NCBI GenBank assembly: GCA_004282745.1
Contig: SHMT01000035.1
Location: forward strand, 1-45,535
Origin: Candidatus Scalindua sp. SCAELEC01
Lineage (GTDB): Bacteria > Planctomycetota > Brocadiia > Brocadiales > Scalinduaceae
DNA length: 45,535 nucleotides
Direction of reading: 5' to 3'
Shown here: positions 8,229 to 17,800 of the stretch, piece by piece
Position numbering within the stretch: the stretch's first letter is position 1
How the letters are laid out: the number at the start of each line of letters is the position of its first letter
Position numbers and translations under genes: made by a program
The notes under the pieces: model-generated
The model's database searches: none
Told to the model about the DNA's origin: nothing
What the model saw: the letters and a program-made list of their open reading frames with translations, nothing else

Positions 8229-9281
8229 ATGAAAGACGTTCTGATTAAGGGAAAAGATCTGAGTGCTTTTTGTCATAATCTTCAGGACTCATTTATTGTC
8301 TATGGAGTAAGGGAGAAGGAAGAGGGCCACTTCATCTTTGACGAAATTGATGAGTTCTCTGACTCTCTGGAGAAGTACAAACCAACCATACTGCCCCCCA
8401 AGAAATATCTTTTCCCTCAACAGGAAACACTCTTACGTTTCGATACAGAGCCGCATCTGGAGATAAAGAGTGTTGTTGAATCTAAAAAACAGGTACTCTT
8501 TGGCGTAAGACCCTGTGACATCCATGGAATAGGTCTGCTGGACAAGATATTTACCAGCGACAATGAAGACAGCAATTATTTACGAAAACGGGCTGATACC
8601 CTGATTATTGGCATGGACTGCATGGAACCATGCTACGAGCACGCTCACTGTGCGAGTGTAGGTTGTCTCGATATCGATGATGGTTATGACATAATGATGA
8701 CCGATATCGGTGGCGTTTTTTTTACCACTGTTAAAACACCACAGGGTGAAGAGATAGTAAAAAAGTATGTGGAATATACCATTGCAGGTGAGGAGGAGAG
8801 TGAGAGATTTCTGAAATTGAGGAGTGATCGAAAGGGCAGATTCGACAATAAGATAGAGACCGAGGTATCCAATCTCCCCCTTTTTTTTAAGAACGCAGAC
8901 AATGATCCCGTTTGGAAAGAGTTAGATGAGAGGTGCCTTGGATGTGGACGCTGCAATATCGTCTGCCCGACGTGTTACTGCTTCGATGTCTACGATTGCA
9001 TGGATTTAACTATGACTTCTGGAGAGAGGTGTCGAGAGTGGGATGCATGTACCCTGAAAGATTTCGCAGCCGTCTCAACGGGGGAGAACTTCAGGTCAAC
9101 GAGGGGGCTGAGGTTAAGACACCGGTTTAACAGAAAGTTCAACTACTTGATGACCAAGTATAATACCTCTTTCTGTGTAGGGTGCGGAAGGTGCACGAGA
9201 TCCTGTCCGGTCAATATTGATGTTATAGAGACCGTTAATGCCGTAATCAATAACCATAACAACAACCATGAAAGAGAATAA
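8229..9281 (+). CDS. hydB: [NiFe] hydrogenase (sulfhydrogenase-type) beta subunit, ferredoxin-like
   Basis: This 350-residue iron-sulfur subunit relays electrons between the hydrogenase dimer and the flavin subunit. VLFGVRPCDIHGIGLLDKIF and the Cys-containing MDCMEPCYEHAHCASVG are typical of the HydB/AsrA-like family. Two [4Fe-4S] ferredoxin motifs follow: CLGCGRCNIVCPTC (about residues 237-250) and CVGCGRCTRSCPVN (about 316-329). I chose ATG 8229 (MKDVLIKGKD) because an earlier in-frame start at 8199 would lie inside repeat B; neither has a strong ribosome binding site. Its last 14 bases overlap hydG, showing an operon. The gene order beta-gamma-delta-alpha is that of Pyrococcus sulfhydrogenase and bacterial group 3b enzymes. 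Sulfur reductase activity is known for some relatives but cannot be read here. Confidence 0.9.
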   Translation: MKDVLIKGKDLSAFCHNLQDSFIVYGVREKEEGHFIFDEIDEFSDSLEKYKPTILPPKKYLFPQQETLLRFDTEPHLEIKSVVESKKQVLFGVRPCDIHGIGLLDKIFTSDNEDSNYLRKRADTLIIGMDCMEPCYEHAHCASVGCLDIDDGYDIMMTDIGGVFFTTVKTPQGEEIVKKYVEYTIAGEEESERFLKLRSDRKGRFDNKIETEVSNLPLFFKNADNDPVWKELDERCLGCGRCNIVCPTCYCFDVYDCMDLTMTSGERCREWDACTLKDFAAVSTGENFRSTRGLRLRHRFNRKFNYLMTKYNTSFCVGCGRCTRSCPVNIDVIETVNAVINNHNNNHERE

Positions 9282-10095
9282 TTCCCTATTCCTGCCGGAA
9301 ATTGCTGAGGTCGTAAGCACACGACAGCTTACGGAGATGGAGAGGTATATTGAATTGAAGATTAAGGATACCAGAGAGTTCAATTTTAATCCGGGACAGT
9401 TCCTCCAGCTCTCAGTCTTCGGTATTGGAGAAGCCCCAATATCAATATCATCCTCTCCCTTTAACAGAGAGACTATTGGTTTGTGTGTCAGAAGAGTAGG
9501 GGACGTTACTTCCGCCCTTCATAAATTGGAAGTGGGAGCATGCCTCGGTGTCAGGGGTCCGCTTGGCAATGGTTTTCCTGTAGAGAAAATGAAAAACAAG
9601 GATATTGTATTTGTTGCCGGTGGACTGGGAATAGCCCCTCTGCGTTCACTGATACAATATGTCATTGAGAGAAGGGATGACTTTGCCAGGATAACCATTT
9701 TGTACGGGGCAAAAAATCCTGGAGAGATACTGTTTGCGGATGAACTGGAGTGCTGGAAGCAGAGAAAAGATATTGAGGTGTTGGTGACGGTTGATAAGCC
9801 GGACGAAAACTGGGCCGGCAAATCCGGAGTTATTACAAGACTCATTCCTCATCTTGATCTGGAACCCTCTCGTACCTATGCAGTGGTTGTAGGACCTCCC
9901 GTCATGTATAAATATGTCCTGCTTGAACTGCAGATTAAACAGATACCCGAAGACAACATTATCATGTCATTGGAAAGGCGTATGAAGTGTGGTGTCGGAA
10001 AATGCGGGCACTGTCAAATTAACGGTATCTACGTCTGTCTTGACGGGCCGGAATTCAGTTACCATACATTAAAATTTCTTTCGGAAGCGATATGA
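9268..10095 (+). CDS. hydG: [NiFe] hydrogenase gamma subunit, FAD/NAD(P)H oxidoreductase
   Basis: The 275-residue protein is a ferredoxin-NADP reductase-like module that exchanges electrons with NAD(P). FNPGQFLQLSVFG, PISISSSP and GPLGNGFP form the FAD site, and VFVAGGLGIAPLRSL is the nucleotide-binding loop. ILYGAKNPGEILFADELE and the C-terminal MKCGVGKCGHCQINGIYVC supply the [2Fe-2S] cysteines (C-x4-C-x2-C-x8-C spacing) found in dihydroorotate dehydrogenase electron-transfer subunits and HydG. It overlaps hydB by 14 bases and hydD by 4 (ATGA), so the subunits are probably translationally coupled. The symbol follows Pyrococcus sulfhydrogenase and is unrelated to the [FeFe] hydrogenase maturase that shares it. 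NADP versus NAD preference cannot be judged by eye. Confidence 0.9.
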   Translation: MKENNSLFLPEIAEVVSTRQLTEMERYIELKIKDTREFNFNPGQFLQLSVFGIGEAPISISSSPFNRETIGLCVRRVGDVTSALHKLEVGACLGVRGPLGNGFPVEKMKNKDIVFVAGGLGIAPLRSLIQYVIERRDDFARITILYGAKNPGEILFADELECWKQRKDIEVLVTVDKPDENWAGKSGVITRLIPHLDLEPSRTYAVVVGPPVMYKYVLLELQIKQIPEDNIIMSLERRMKCGVGKCGHCQINGIYVCLDGPEFSYHTLKFLSEAI

Positions 10096-10835
10096 GTAAA
10101 CCAAGAGTAGCATTTTTCTCATTTTCAAGCTGTGAGGGGTGTCAATTGGTGGTTCTTACCCTTGAAGAGCAGCTTCTAGAGCTTGTCACATTAATAGACA
10201 TTGCTTCATTCAGGGAGGCCATGAGTGAAAAGAGTGACGATTACGACATCGCATTTGTAGAGGGCAGTATTACCAGGACCTCTGAAATAGAACGGCTCAG
10301 GACCATACGTGAAAGGGCTAAGATCGTTATAGCCCTGGGGGCATGTGCCACCATTGGAGGTATAAACTGTCTGAAGAATCAATTTGAAATGGAAGAGGTA
10401 CAAAACATCGTGTACGGCAAAATGGCGGAGAAATTTGACACCATCCCGACAAGGCCAATCGAGGCCGTAATCAAGGTCGACCACTGGATACACGGATGTC
10501 CCATAGACAAGGATGAATTCATTGAGGTAACCAAGGCACTATTACTTGATAAAAAACCGCGAATCCCCGCTCATCCAGTTTGTGTTGAGTGCCAGATGAG
10601 AGAAAATGTCTGTCTTTTCGAAAAGGGCATGGTGTGCCTTGGGCCGGTAACAAGGGCCGGTTGCAAGGCCATTTGTCCTACGTACAACGATGGGTGCGTT
10701 GGTTGTCGCGGCTTGATAGAAGACCCAAACCTCTCTTCACACAAAAATCTGTTAAACGAACACGGACTGACAGTGGATGAGGCTATTTCTCAATACATGC
10801 TCTTTGGTGGAAATAGTAAGGAGAAGTATGAATAA
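10092..10835 (+). CDS. hydD: [NiFe] hydrogenase small (delta) subunit
   Basis: The 247-residue small subunit carries the iron-sulfur wire from the NiFe site. The proximal-cluster ligands are visible in FSSCEGCQ (near the N-terminus), GACATIGG (about residue 93) and the later HGCPID; the C-terminal half has more cysteines (CVECQMRENVC, CLGPVTRAGCKAICP, GCVGC) for the two other [4Fe-4S] clusters. No twin-arginine signal precedes the first motif, so the enzyme is cytoplasmic, as in group 3 hydrogenases. It starts within hydG through an ATGA overlap. The following gap of 68 bases before hydA is the largest inside the structural operon and contains the hydA ribosome binding site. Confidence 0.93.
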   Translation: MSKPRVAFFSFSSCEGCQLVVLTLEEQLLELVTLIDIASFREAMSEKSDDYDIAFVEGSITRTSEIERLRTIRERAKIVIALGACATIGGINCLKNQFEMEEVQNIVYGKMAEKFDTIPTRPIEAVIKVDHWIHGCPIDKDEFIEVTKALLLDKKPRIPAHPVCVECQMRENVCLFEKGMVCLGPVTRAGCKAICPTYNDGCVGCRGLIEDPNLSSHKNLLNEHGLTVDEAISQYMLFGGNSKEKYE

Positions 10836-10903
10836 TATGCGTTTTTTTGAGGGGTCAGTCCGACCAGTAGGCCGTTCGGGCAGGCTGAAGGGAGCTAAAT
10901 CTC

Positions 10904-12199
10904 ATGCATGATTTTCATGCTGATATTGAACATATAACACGGGTAGAGGGACACGGAAATATCGTCATAGACGTGAAAGGTGGAAAGATTAGGACTCTAC
11001 GGATGGACATAGTAGAGTCTCCACGTTTTTTTGAGGCGATGGCACTTGGAAGGACGTATAGTGAGGTTGCCCATATTACGTCGCGCATATGCGGCATATG
11101 CGCGGTCACACATACGACCACCTCTATAAAGGCCATAGAATCTGCACTCGATTTTAACCCGTCTGTGCAGACCATAAAATTGAGAAAGCTGTTACTCAAT
11201 GCGGAATTTATTCAGAGTCACATACTTCACCTTTACTTCCTGGCAGCCCCGGATTTCTTCGGGACTGGAAGCGTATTCGGCATGGTAGGAGACAATAAAG
11301 AGGATGTTTTAAGGGGTATGCGTCTCAAGACCCTTGCAAATGAATTGTGTGCTTTGGTTGGAGGTAGGCACATTCACCCTATTACGTTGAAGATAGGGTG
11401 TTTCTCAAAGAACCCGGAACCAAGAGAGCTGTCGGATTTTAAAAAGAGAATCGAGGATTCAAGAGATGAGATGGATGAAACCGTAAAATTCTTCAAGAAT
11501 CTTAAAATCCCTGAGTTTGAAAGAGAGACAGAGTACATCTCACTTACACAACCTGATGAATACGCCCTGTACGACGGGAAAATAAAATCAAGTGACAGTG
11601 GTGAGGAGATTGAAACATCAGACTATCTTGACAGAGTTAGGGAATTTATGGTCACTCACTCTACAGCAAAACACGCAAAATCGAAGAGAGATTCCTATAT
11701 GGTCGGGGCCCTTGCACGATTTAACAACAACTATGATCAACTACACCCCAAGGCCAAAGAATCCGCCATGGAGATGGGGCTGCGACACCCATGTTACAAT
11801 CCTTACATGAACAACATTGCACAGGTAGTAGAAACGGTACATTGCTTCGAAGAGAGTATCTGTTTGATCGATGATCTCATTTCTGCAGGCCTGAAAGACG
11901 AAAAGCGAGAAATAGGGCCTAAAAAGGGGCGTGGTGTGGGTGCTACAGAGGCTCCACGGGGGACACTATACCATGAACACAAACTTGATGAGACTGGCAA
12001 GGTCACTTATGCAAATTATATTATACCAACAGCACAAAACCTTGCAAATATAGAAAATGATTTACTGTCCATTGTACCAACACTACTGAACAAACAGAAG
12101 GAAGAGATAATAGTTGATATAGAGATGCTTGTACGGGCCTACGATCCCTGCATATCATGTGCTACGCATCTTATGAAGGTAGAGTTTGTAAATGAGTGA
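10904..12199 (+). CDS. hydA: [NiFe] hydrogenase large (alpha) subunit, group 3b-like
   Basis: This 431-residue catalytic subunit holds the NiFe(CN)2CO centre. The L1 motif RICGICAVTH (Cys63, Cys66, His70) and the L2 motif DPCISCATH (Cys416, Cys419, His422) supply the four nickel-bridging cysteines. Nine residues (LMKVEFVNE) follow His422 and are expected to be clipped by the maturation protease encoded next, which overlaps by 8 bases. ITRVEGHGN near the N-terminus and GVGATEAPRGTLYHEH are also family hallmarks. Length and the HydB-G-D-A order point to group 3b, a cytoplasmic NAD(P)-linked bidirectional enzyme, although subgroup placement needs a tree. AAGGGA at about 10888 precedes ATG 10904. 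Confidence 0.95.
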   Translation: MHDFHADIEHITRVEGHGNIVIDVKGGKIRTLRMDIVESPRFFEAMALGRTYSEVAHITSRICGICAVTHTTTSIKAIESALDFNPSVQTIKLRKLLLNAEFIQSHILHLYFLAAPDFFGTGSVFGMVGDNKEDVLRGMRLKTLANELCALVGGRHIHPITLKIGCFSKNPEPRELSDFKKRIEDSRDEMDETVKFFKNLKIPEFERETEYISLTQPDEYALYDGKIKSSDSGEEIETSDYLDRVREFMVTHSTAKHAKSKRDSYMVGALARFNNNYDQLHPKAKESAMEMGLRHPCYNPYMNNIAQVVETVHCFEESICLIDDLISAGLKDEKREIGPKKGRGVGATEAPRGTLYHEHKLDETGKVTYANYIIPTAQNLANIENDLLSIVPTLLNKQKEEIIVDIEMLVRAYDPCISCATHLMKVEFVNE

Positions 12200-12674
12200 A
12201 AATAACAAGATCGTAATAATCGGGATCGGGAATGTATTACTGATGGATGAGGGGATCGGTATACACGTAGTAGATGAGCTGGAAAAACATAAATTCCCGC
12301 AAAATGTTACACTGTATGATGGAGGCACCGGCGGGTTTAAGCTAATAGACCTTATGGATGGGGCGAATACGGTATTTTTTATTGATGCGGTTGAAACAGG
12401 CAAACCACCCGGCACAATTATCACATTTAAATCCGGAGACGTCCGTACAAATTATCGGAAAAAGAGATACTCTCTACACGATACGGATCTCTTAGAGGTA
12501 ATTAAGATGGTAGAATTGCTCGAATTCTCACCTGACATTGTAATAGTAGGTGTACAACCGAAGACTATCAATTACGGAACTACACTCTCTCAGGAGTTAA
12601 AAGATTCAATACCCGATATAATAAATACCGTATTGAAAAGTGTTGAAAAACTTTGTACCGTTCCCTCTGTCTAA
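12192..12674 (+). CDS. Hydrogenase maturation protease (HycI/HyaD family)
   Basis: The 160-residue endopeptidase removes the C-terminal tail of the large subunit after nickel insertion. IGIGNVLLMDEGIGIHVVDEL is the family signature with the acidic nickel-sensing residue in MDEG; FIDAVETG and YSLHDTDLLE carry the second acidic and the histidine ligand. Its start overlaps the hydA stop by 8 bases, so expression is coupled to the substrate it processes. The substrate tail is predicted to be the nine residues after DPCISCATH. It is normal in length. No other maturation genes (hypA-F) are in the window, so they must lie elsewhere in the genome. Confidence 0.92.
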   Translation: MSENNKIVIIGIGNVLLMDEGIGIHVVDELEKHKFPQNVTLYDGGTGGFKLIDLMDGANTVFFIDAVETGKPPGTIITFKSGDVRTNYRKKRYSLHDTDLLEVIKMVELLEFSPDIVIVGVQPKTINYGTTLSQELKDSIPDIINTVLKSVEKLCTVPSV

Positions 12675-12710
12675 AATTTAATGTATTAACGAGAAGTGGG
12701 GCTAATGTAG

Positions 12711-13124
12711 ATGGTAAATAAAAAAATATTAATCATCGATGATGACCCGGATATCGTAGAGGCGATGAGGATGCCTCTTGAGGCAAATGCCTATGACGTA
12801 ATTGTGGTAAATTGCGGAAGGGACGGGTTACGGGAGGCAAAAGAAGAGATACCGGATTTAATAATACTTGACGTAATGATGGAGACAGATACCGAAGGAT
12901 TTCATGTGGCTTATGCACTCAGGAGTGAAGAACCTGACTCTGAATACAAGAGTTGTAGTAAGATTCCCATCCTGATGATTACGGCCATATCCAGGCAAAA
13001 GGGGCTGAACTTTTCTCCTGAAAAAGATGAAGCATTTTTGCCGGTTGATGCTTTTATAGAGAAACCCATCCAACCTAAAGAGTTGTTAAACAAGGTTGCA
13101 GAAATTCTCGCAAATAGGGGTTGA
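12711..13124 (+). CDS. Stand-alone response-regulator receiver domain
   Basis: The 137-residue protein is only a CheY-like receiver. Acidic residues Asp10/Asp11 (LIIDDDPD), phosphoacceptor Asp54 (DLIILDVMM), Thr91 (MITAIS) and Lys118 (FIEKPIQP) are all present. The loop LNFSPEKDEAFLPVDAFIEK is longer than in CheY, and I associate it with receivers found beside hydrogenase genes. There is no output domain, so it probably passes phosphate or binds a partner protein. It lies 36 bases after the protease and is followed by a membrane kinase, suggesting a two-component pair that belongs to the hydrogenase unit. Its TGA stop (13122-13124) lies within dispersed repeat C, so the 3' end abuts mobile DNA. 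Confidence 0.88.
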   Translation: MVNKKILIIDDDPDIVEAMRMPLEANAYDVIVVNCGRDGLREAKEEIPDLIILDVMMETDTEGFHVAYALRSEEPDSEYKSCSKIPILMITAISRQKGLNFSPEKDEAFLPVDAFIEKPIQPKELLNKVAEILANRG

Positions 13125-13178
13125 ATGAAAACTACCCATCTACGGAGTTGCGGCAATAATTCCAGATTCCTCACGTAC
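13121..13178 (+). repeat. Dispersed repeat C, copy 1 (58 bp)
   Basis: This stretch matches the reverse complement of 28900-28957 at about 49 of 58 positions, including the shared blocks GAAAACTACCCATCTAC and GCAATAATT. It contains the stop codon of the receiver gene and fills most of the gap to the kinase. Confidence 0.6.
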
Positions 13179-13243
13179 TCAGGGCCCGGCCACCGGGTTT
13201 GCGTTCAAGCAATGTAGTACACATTTATCTATTTTATTCAATC

Positions 13244-14626
13244 ATGTTACCAGACACCCCGGTATTTGAAAGGCCCTCGGTAGAGAAGGAACTTATCGAA
13301 CGGGTTTTATGGATCGTAACCATTCGCTGGATCACTGTTGCGGGAATATGTGTCACCTCTTTCATAGCCTGCGTCGCTCTCAATATTGACCTGCCTATCA
13401 CGGAAATTTTAATAATTGCCTCTTGCCTTTTATTCTTTAACGTTATCTGTATATTCTATCACCGTTACATAAAATGCATATCGTATCGACAGTATATAAA
13501 TTCACATCAACGGTTTGCTCAAATACAGATAACGGTTGACTGCATTGCACTCGTATCACTCCTACACTATACGGGTGGAATAGAGAGCCCCGTAATATTT
13601 TACTTCATATTTCACGTTATTATTGCCGCTATCCTTTTGCCGAGAAGGTCCTGTTATCTCCAAACCGCACTTACCCTGCTATTGATTATCGTCATATCAA
13701 TTCTGGAATATGTAAACATCATCCCTCATGTTCAGATTGTGGAACTATTTCCAAATACGGTTTATGATAACGCGCTTTATCTCTTGTCCACGCTTTTCTT
13801 CTGCGTCACCTCCCTCTGCGTCTCTGCATTTTTAGCGACTACTATTGTCAATCATCTCAAAGTGAGAGAGAGAGAAATAGTCGTTCTCAGGAACAATATC
13901 ACAGATGCATATAAAAAACTGGAGACAAAGGAGAGGGAAAAGAGTGAATTCACCTACAAGGTTACCCATGAACTTAGAGCGCCCTTAAGTGCAATACAAA
14001 GCCTCTTAAAATCAATCGAAGAGGGCTATGCGGGAGAAATTTCGGAAAAGGCAAAAGAGTTAATCGTACGGTCTGAGAAAAGGACCCGATTTCTCTTGAC
14101 CCTCGTGAGAGATCTGCTTGATCTGGTGACGGGTAAAATAGGAGAACCGAGGGGGAGCAATAGCCAATCGGTAGATATAAATGAGACGGTTACTGGTACA
14201 CTTCAACTCATGCAGGAACACGTAAAGGTAAAGAGTCTCAAACTTACCGTTCATGCCACGGAAAAACCTCTTTATCTGAGAATAAATCCGGATGATCTGG
14301 ATATTATCATGACAAATCTGATTGGTAATGCAATTAAGTACACCCTGCCAGGCGGTACAATAAACATCAACAACACCATTACTGAAAATCAAATAAAGGT
14401 TGTGATTTCCGATACGGGAATCGGGATACCTGAAGATGACACTAATAAGATCTTTAACGAATTTTACCGGTCAAGAAATGCAAAAGTCCTTGAACAGGAT
14501 GGTACGGGGTTAGGATTAACCATTGTGAAAGAGCTGATGAGGAAATATGGTGGGAGCATTGATGTGCAGAGTTCCGTAGGGAAGGGTACGGATGTCACAC
14601 TTTTGTTTCCCATTAATACTCAGTAG
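13244..14626 (+). CDS. RegB/PrrB-like six-helix membrane histidine kinase
   Basis: The 460-residue kinase has six hydrophobic segments (about residues 15-215) and no large external loop. Between helices is YTGGIESPVIFYFIFHV, resembling the GGxxNPF quinone-contact motif of redox-sensing RegB/PrrB. A short coiled coil leads to HisKA with VTHELRAPL (His242), then N box NLIGNAIKY, G1 DTGIGIP and G2 GTGLGLTI. I chose ATG 13244; a TTG at 13199 would add 15 poorly conserved residues. Its final Gln and TAG stop (CAGTAG) are the first six bases of an inserted 167-bp element. Without that element the frame would run on about 26 residues from ACT. It probably works with the receiver upstream and may tie hydrogenase expression to redox state; that link is inferred from position. 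Confidence 0.87.
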   Translation: MLPDTPVFERPSVEKELIERVLWIVTIRWITVAGICVTSFIACVALNIDLPITEILIIASCLLFFNVICIFYHRYIKCISYRQYINSHQRFAQIQITVDCIALVSLLHYTGGIESPVIFYFIFHVIIAAILLPRRSCYLQTALTLLLIIVISILEYVNIIPHVQIVELFPNTVYDNALYLLSTLFFCVTSLCVSAFLATTIVNHLKVREREIVVLRNNITDAYKKLETKEREKSEFTYKVTHELRAPLSAIQSLLKSIEEGYAGEISEKAKELIVRSEKRTRFLLTLVRDLLDLVTGKIGEPRGSNSQSVDINETVTGTLQLMQEHVKVKSLKLTVHATEKPLYLRINPDDLDIIMTNLIGNAIKYTLPGGTININNTITENQIKVVISDTGIGIPEDDTNKIFNEFYRSRNAKVLEQDGTGLGLTIVKELMRKYGGSIDVQSSVGKGTDVTLLFPINTQ

Positions 14627-14787
14627 CGTCCGGTTAGGTTTTTGCGTATTTAATTTGTTGCCCCAAAACTTGTCATTCCCGCATGTTTTTAGCGGGAATC
14701 TATGATGAAACGAGTCTCTGGATACCCGATAAAGGCGTTCGGGTATGACAAAAACCGCCTAAGCAAAAACCTAACCGGACAATGATG
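14621..14787 (+). mobile_element. MITE copy 1, 167 bp, with 9-bp target duplication
   Basis: The element runs from CAGTAGC to AATGATG and is flanked by ATTAATACT at 14612-14620 and 14788-14796, a perfect 9-bp target duplication. Just inside the ends are identical 18-nt inverted repeats GTCCGGTTAGGTTTTTGC (14628) and its complement (to 14780). Two perfect 8-bp hairpins lie inside: ATTCCCGC/GCGGGAAT (14675-14699) and ATACCCGA/TCGGGTAT (14722-14746). It encodes nothing and sits between convergent genes. Confidence 0.85.
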
Positions 14788-14847
14788 ATTAATACTCACA
14801 ATTACTTTTTACAATACCCTCTTTGTTTAATGTCTTATAACAAAGCG

Positions 14848-17800
14848 TTACGTTGCTTTTTCTTTTTTAACATTTGAAATGTAGAAAACAACAGGAACGA
14901 TGAATATATTTAAAAGGGTGGAACTGAGCAAGCCTCCTAATATCACTTTTGCCATTGGGCTTTGTATTTCGTTTCCGGGCAAGTCACCCGTTATGGCTAA
15001 TGGAATTAATGCCAAAGCGGTAGTTAGGGCAGTCATGAGAATTGGGTTTAATCTATCTAATGAGCCCTTAATAACCGTTTCATACAAAGCAATACCTTGA
15101 CTTTGCAATGCCTGATAGTGTGAAACCAATAATATCCCGTTGCGTGTTGCGATTCCAAACAGGGTAATAAATCCAATGATAGAAGGGATGCTTATGATTC
15201 CCGATGTAAGCCAAATGCTTAAAACTCCTCCTATCAGCGCCAAAGGCAAGTTGAGAAAAATGATTCCCGTAACCTTGATATCGTTAAATTCCTGGTAAAG
15301 CAAAATTACTATAATGAGTAGAGCCATGAGAGAGGTGAAAAATAGTATCTTTGATGCCTTTGCTTCGCTCTCAAATTGGCCGCCATATTGAATGCGGTAG
15401 TTTTCCGGCAACTGAATAGTGTCGTCTATTGTCTCTTTAATCTGGTTTACAACGCTTTTTAAATCACGCCCGGCCACATTGGCTGAAACCACAATTTTTC
15501 GCTGTACGTTTTCCCGGTTTATGGTGTTGGGACCTGTTGTTGAAACAATATCAGCCACATAATGCAGAGGAATTTTCAATTTTAGATTTTGAATTTTGGA
15601 TTGTTGACTTGGTTTTATATTGGTATCAATTAAAACATTGCGGATATTTTCTATTTTACCCCTGTTTTCATCATTAAAACGTAATACCAGATCAAAACTT
15701 TTGTTGTCTTCAAAAACCTGAGATACTTTTTTCCCTGCAAAGGCAACATCAATAAAATCGGTAAATTGACCTATAGAAATACCATATTTGGCAAGCATAT
15801 TCCGCTTTGCTTTTATTTGTACTTGCGGAATTTGAATTTGTTGCTCCACACTGATATCCACTAGTCCTTCTATGCCTTCAATGTTGTGCTCTATTTGATT
15901 GGCGAGAGTAAACATCTTGGATAAGTCTGTTCCAAAAAGTTTAATCGCTATGCTGGCTCTTGTGCCTGAAAGCATGTGATCAATACGGTGTCCTATGGGT
16001 TGCCCAATGGTGATGCTCGCTTCTGAAACAGTGCTTAGTTTTTCACGGACATCTTTCATAAATTCTTCTCTACTGCGGTCTGTTAAAACAAAAGGGGCAT
16101 CAATTTCTGCAGCATTTACCCCTTGAGCATGTTCGTCTAATTCGGCCCTTCCTGTCCTGCGCGAAGTAATTGAGATTTCCGGAACCGACAGCAGGATATT
16201 TTCGATCCGGTTTCCAATTTTGTCTGATTCTTCGAGAGATATGCCCGGCATACTTATTGTGTTTATCGTTAATGTCCCTTCGTTAAATTCTGGCAAGAAA
16301 CTCCTCCCCAAGCCAAACATGAGAAAACTCGCGGCAATGAAAAACGCGATGGATAATCCAAGTACTGTCTTTTTGATTTTCATTACTTTTACTAATGCAA
16401 AATTATACATTCGTTTCAGCGCTCTTTCTAACCAACTTCCTTTTGCCTGTTTTAAAAGCATTTTGTCTTTGGTAAGCATAAAACTGCAAAGTACAGGGGT
16501 AAGAGTTACGGCAACCATTAGGGATGCAAACAGAGAGACGATAAAGGAGACGCCAAGTGGCCTCAGCATTCTACCCTCCATTCCGCTGAGAAAAAACAGA
16601 GGGAGAAAGGCAACGATGATGATAAGGGTCGCCTTAAATATTGATGAGCGAATCTCTTTTGAGGCATCATACACTACCACAAGAGTACTTTCTCTCGCTT
16701 CACTATTTTTTTGCGCATTTTCCTTTAGACGTTTAAAGACGTTTTCCACATCAATAACAGCATCATCTACCAGTGAGCCAATGGCTATTGCCATTCCACC
16801 GAGAGACATGGTGTTGATGGTTAATCCTAAAAGTTTAAGGGTAATGATGGTAACGAAAAGTGAAAGGGGAATAGCAAGCAGGGAAATAAGGGTAGTTCGG
16901 AAGTTCATTAAAAACAGGAACATAATTATAACGACAAAGATTGAACCTTCAATGAGCGCTTTTTGAATATTGCTTATGGAGGCCTGAATAAAATCTGCCT
17001 GACGAAATATATTGGTGTTGATTTTAATGTCGGAAGGTAGAGTTTTGACAATCTCTCTAATGGCATTATCTATTTTTTCTGTAAGTTCCAGGGTATTGGT
17101 TCCCGGCTGTTTTGCTACGGTCATAATAATTGCCGGACTTGCATTGAGTGAACCGTCTCCGATTTTAGGGATTGCTCCACCAATTTTAACCTCTGCAATA
17201 TCTTCTATCTTTATCGGAACATTATTGACAACCCTAATAACGGCATTGCCTATCTCTTCCACCTTGTTTGTTCTTCCTATCCCCCGTATGATGTATTCGT
17301 TGCCAAATTCACTCATAAAACCGCCTGAAGCATTAAGGTTGCTCTCTTCACTTGCTTTCAACAATTCATCTAACGAAATTTGGTAGTATTTCATTTTCTG
17401 AGGTGACGCGAGGATTTGGTACTGCTTATATTCTCCTCCTATTACAATGACCTGTGAAACCCCTCCTGTCGCCAATAATCTTGGCCGAATATTCCAATCG
17501 GCAATGGTTCTCAGATCCATTGGAGTCGTGGTCTCTGAGGATAAACCGATCAGCATGATTTCACCCATGATGGATGATTGTGGAGCAAGTATGGGGTTTC
17601 CGACTCCCAGCGGCAGTTTTTCGGCAATGATTGTTAATTTTTCGCTAACTATTTGCCGTGCCTTAAAAATATCGGTTCCCCACTCAAACTCTATCCAGAC
17701 AATTGATATACCTGCCGCTGATGATGACCTTACCCGGCGTACATCGGTGGCGCCATTGACCGCAGTTTCAATATGAAAGGTTACCAGTTTTTCGGCCTCT

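Noticed and set aside
16220-17776. Long open frames opposite the RND pump gene on the plus strand
   Set aside because: They have no recognisable domains and low-complexity Ser/Ile-rich content typical of antisense frames of membrane proteins.
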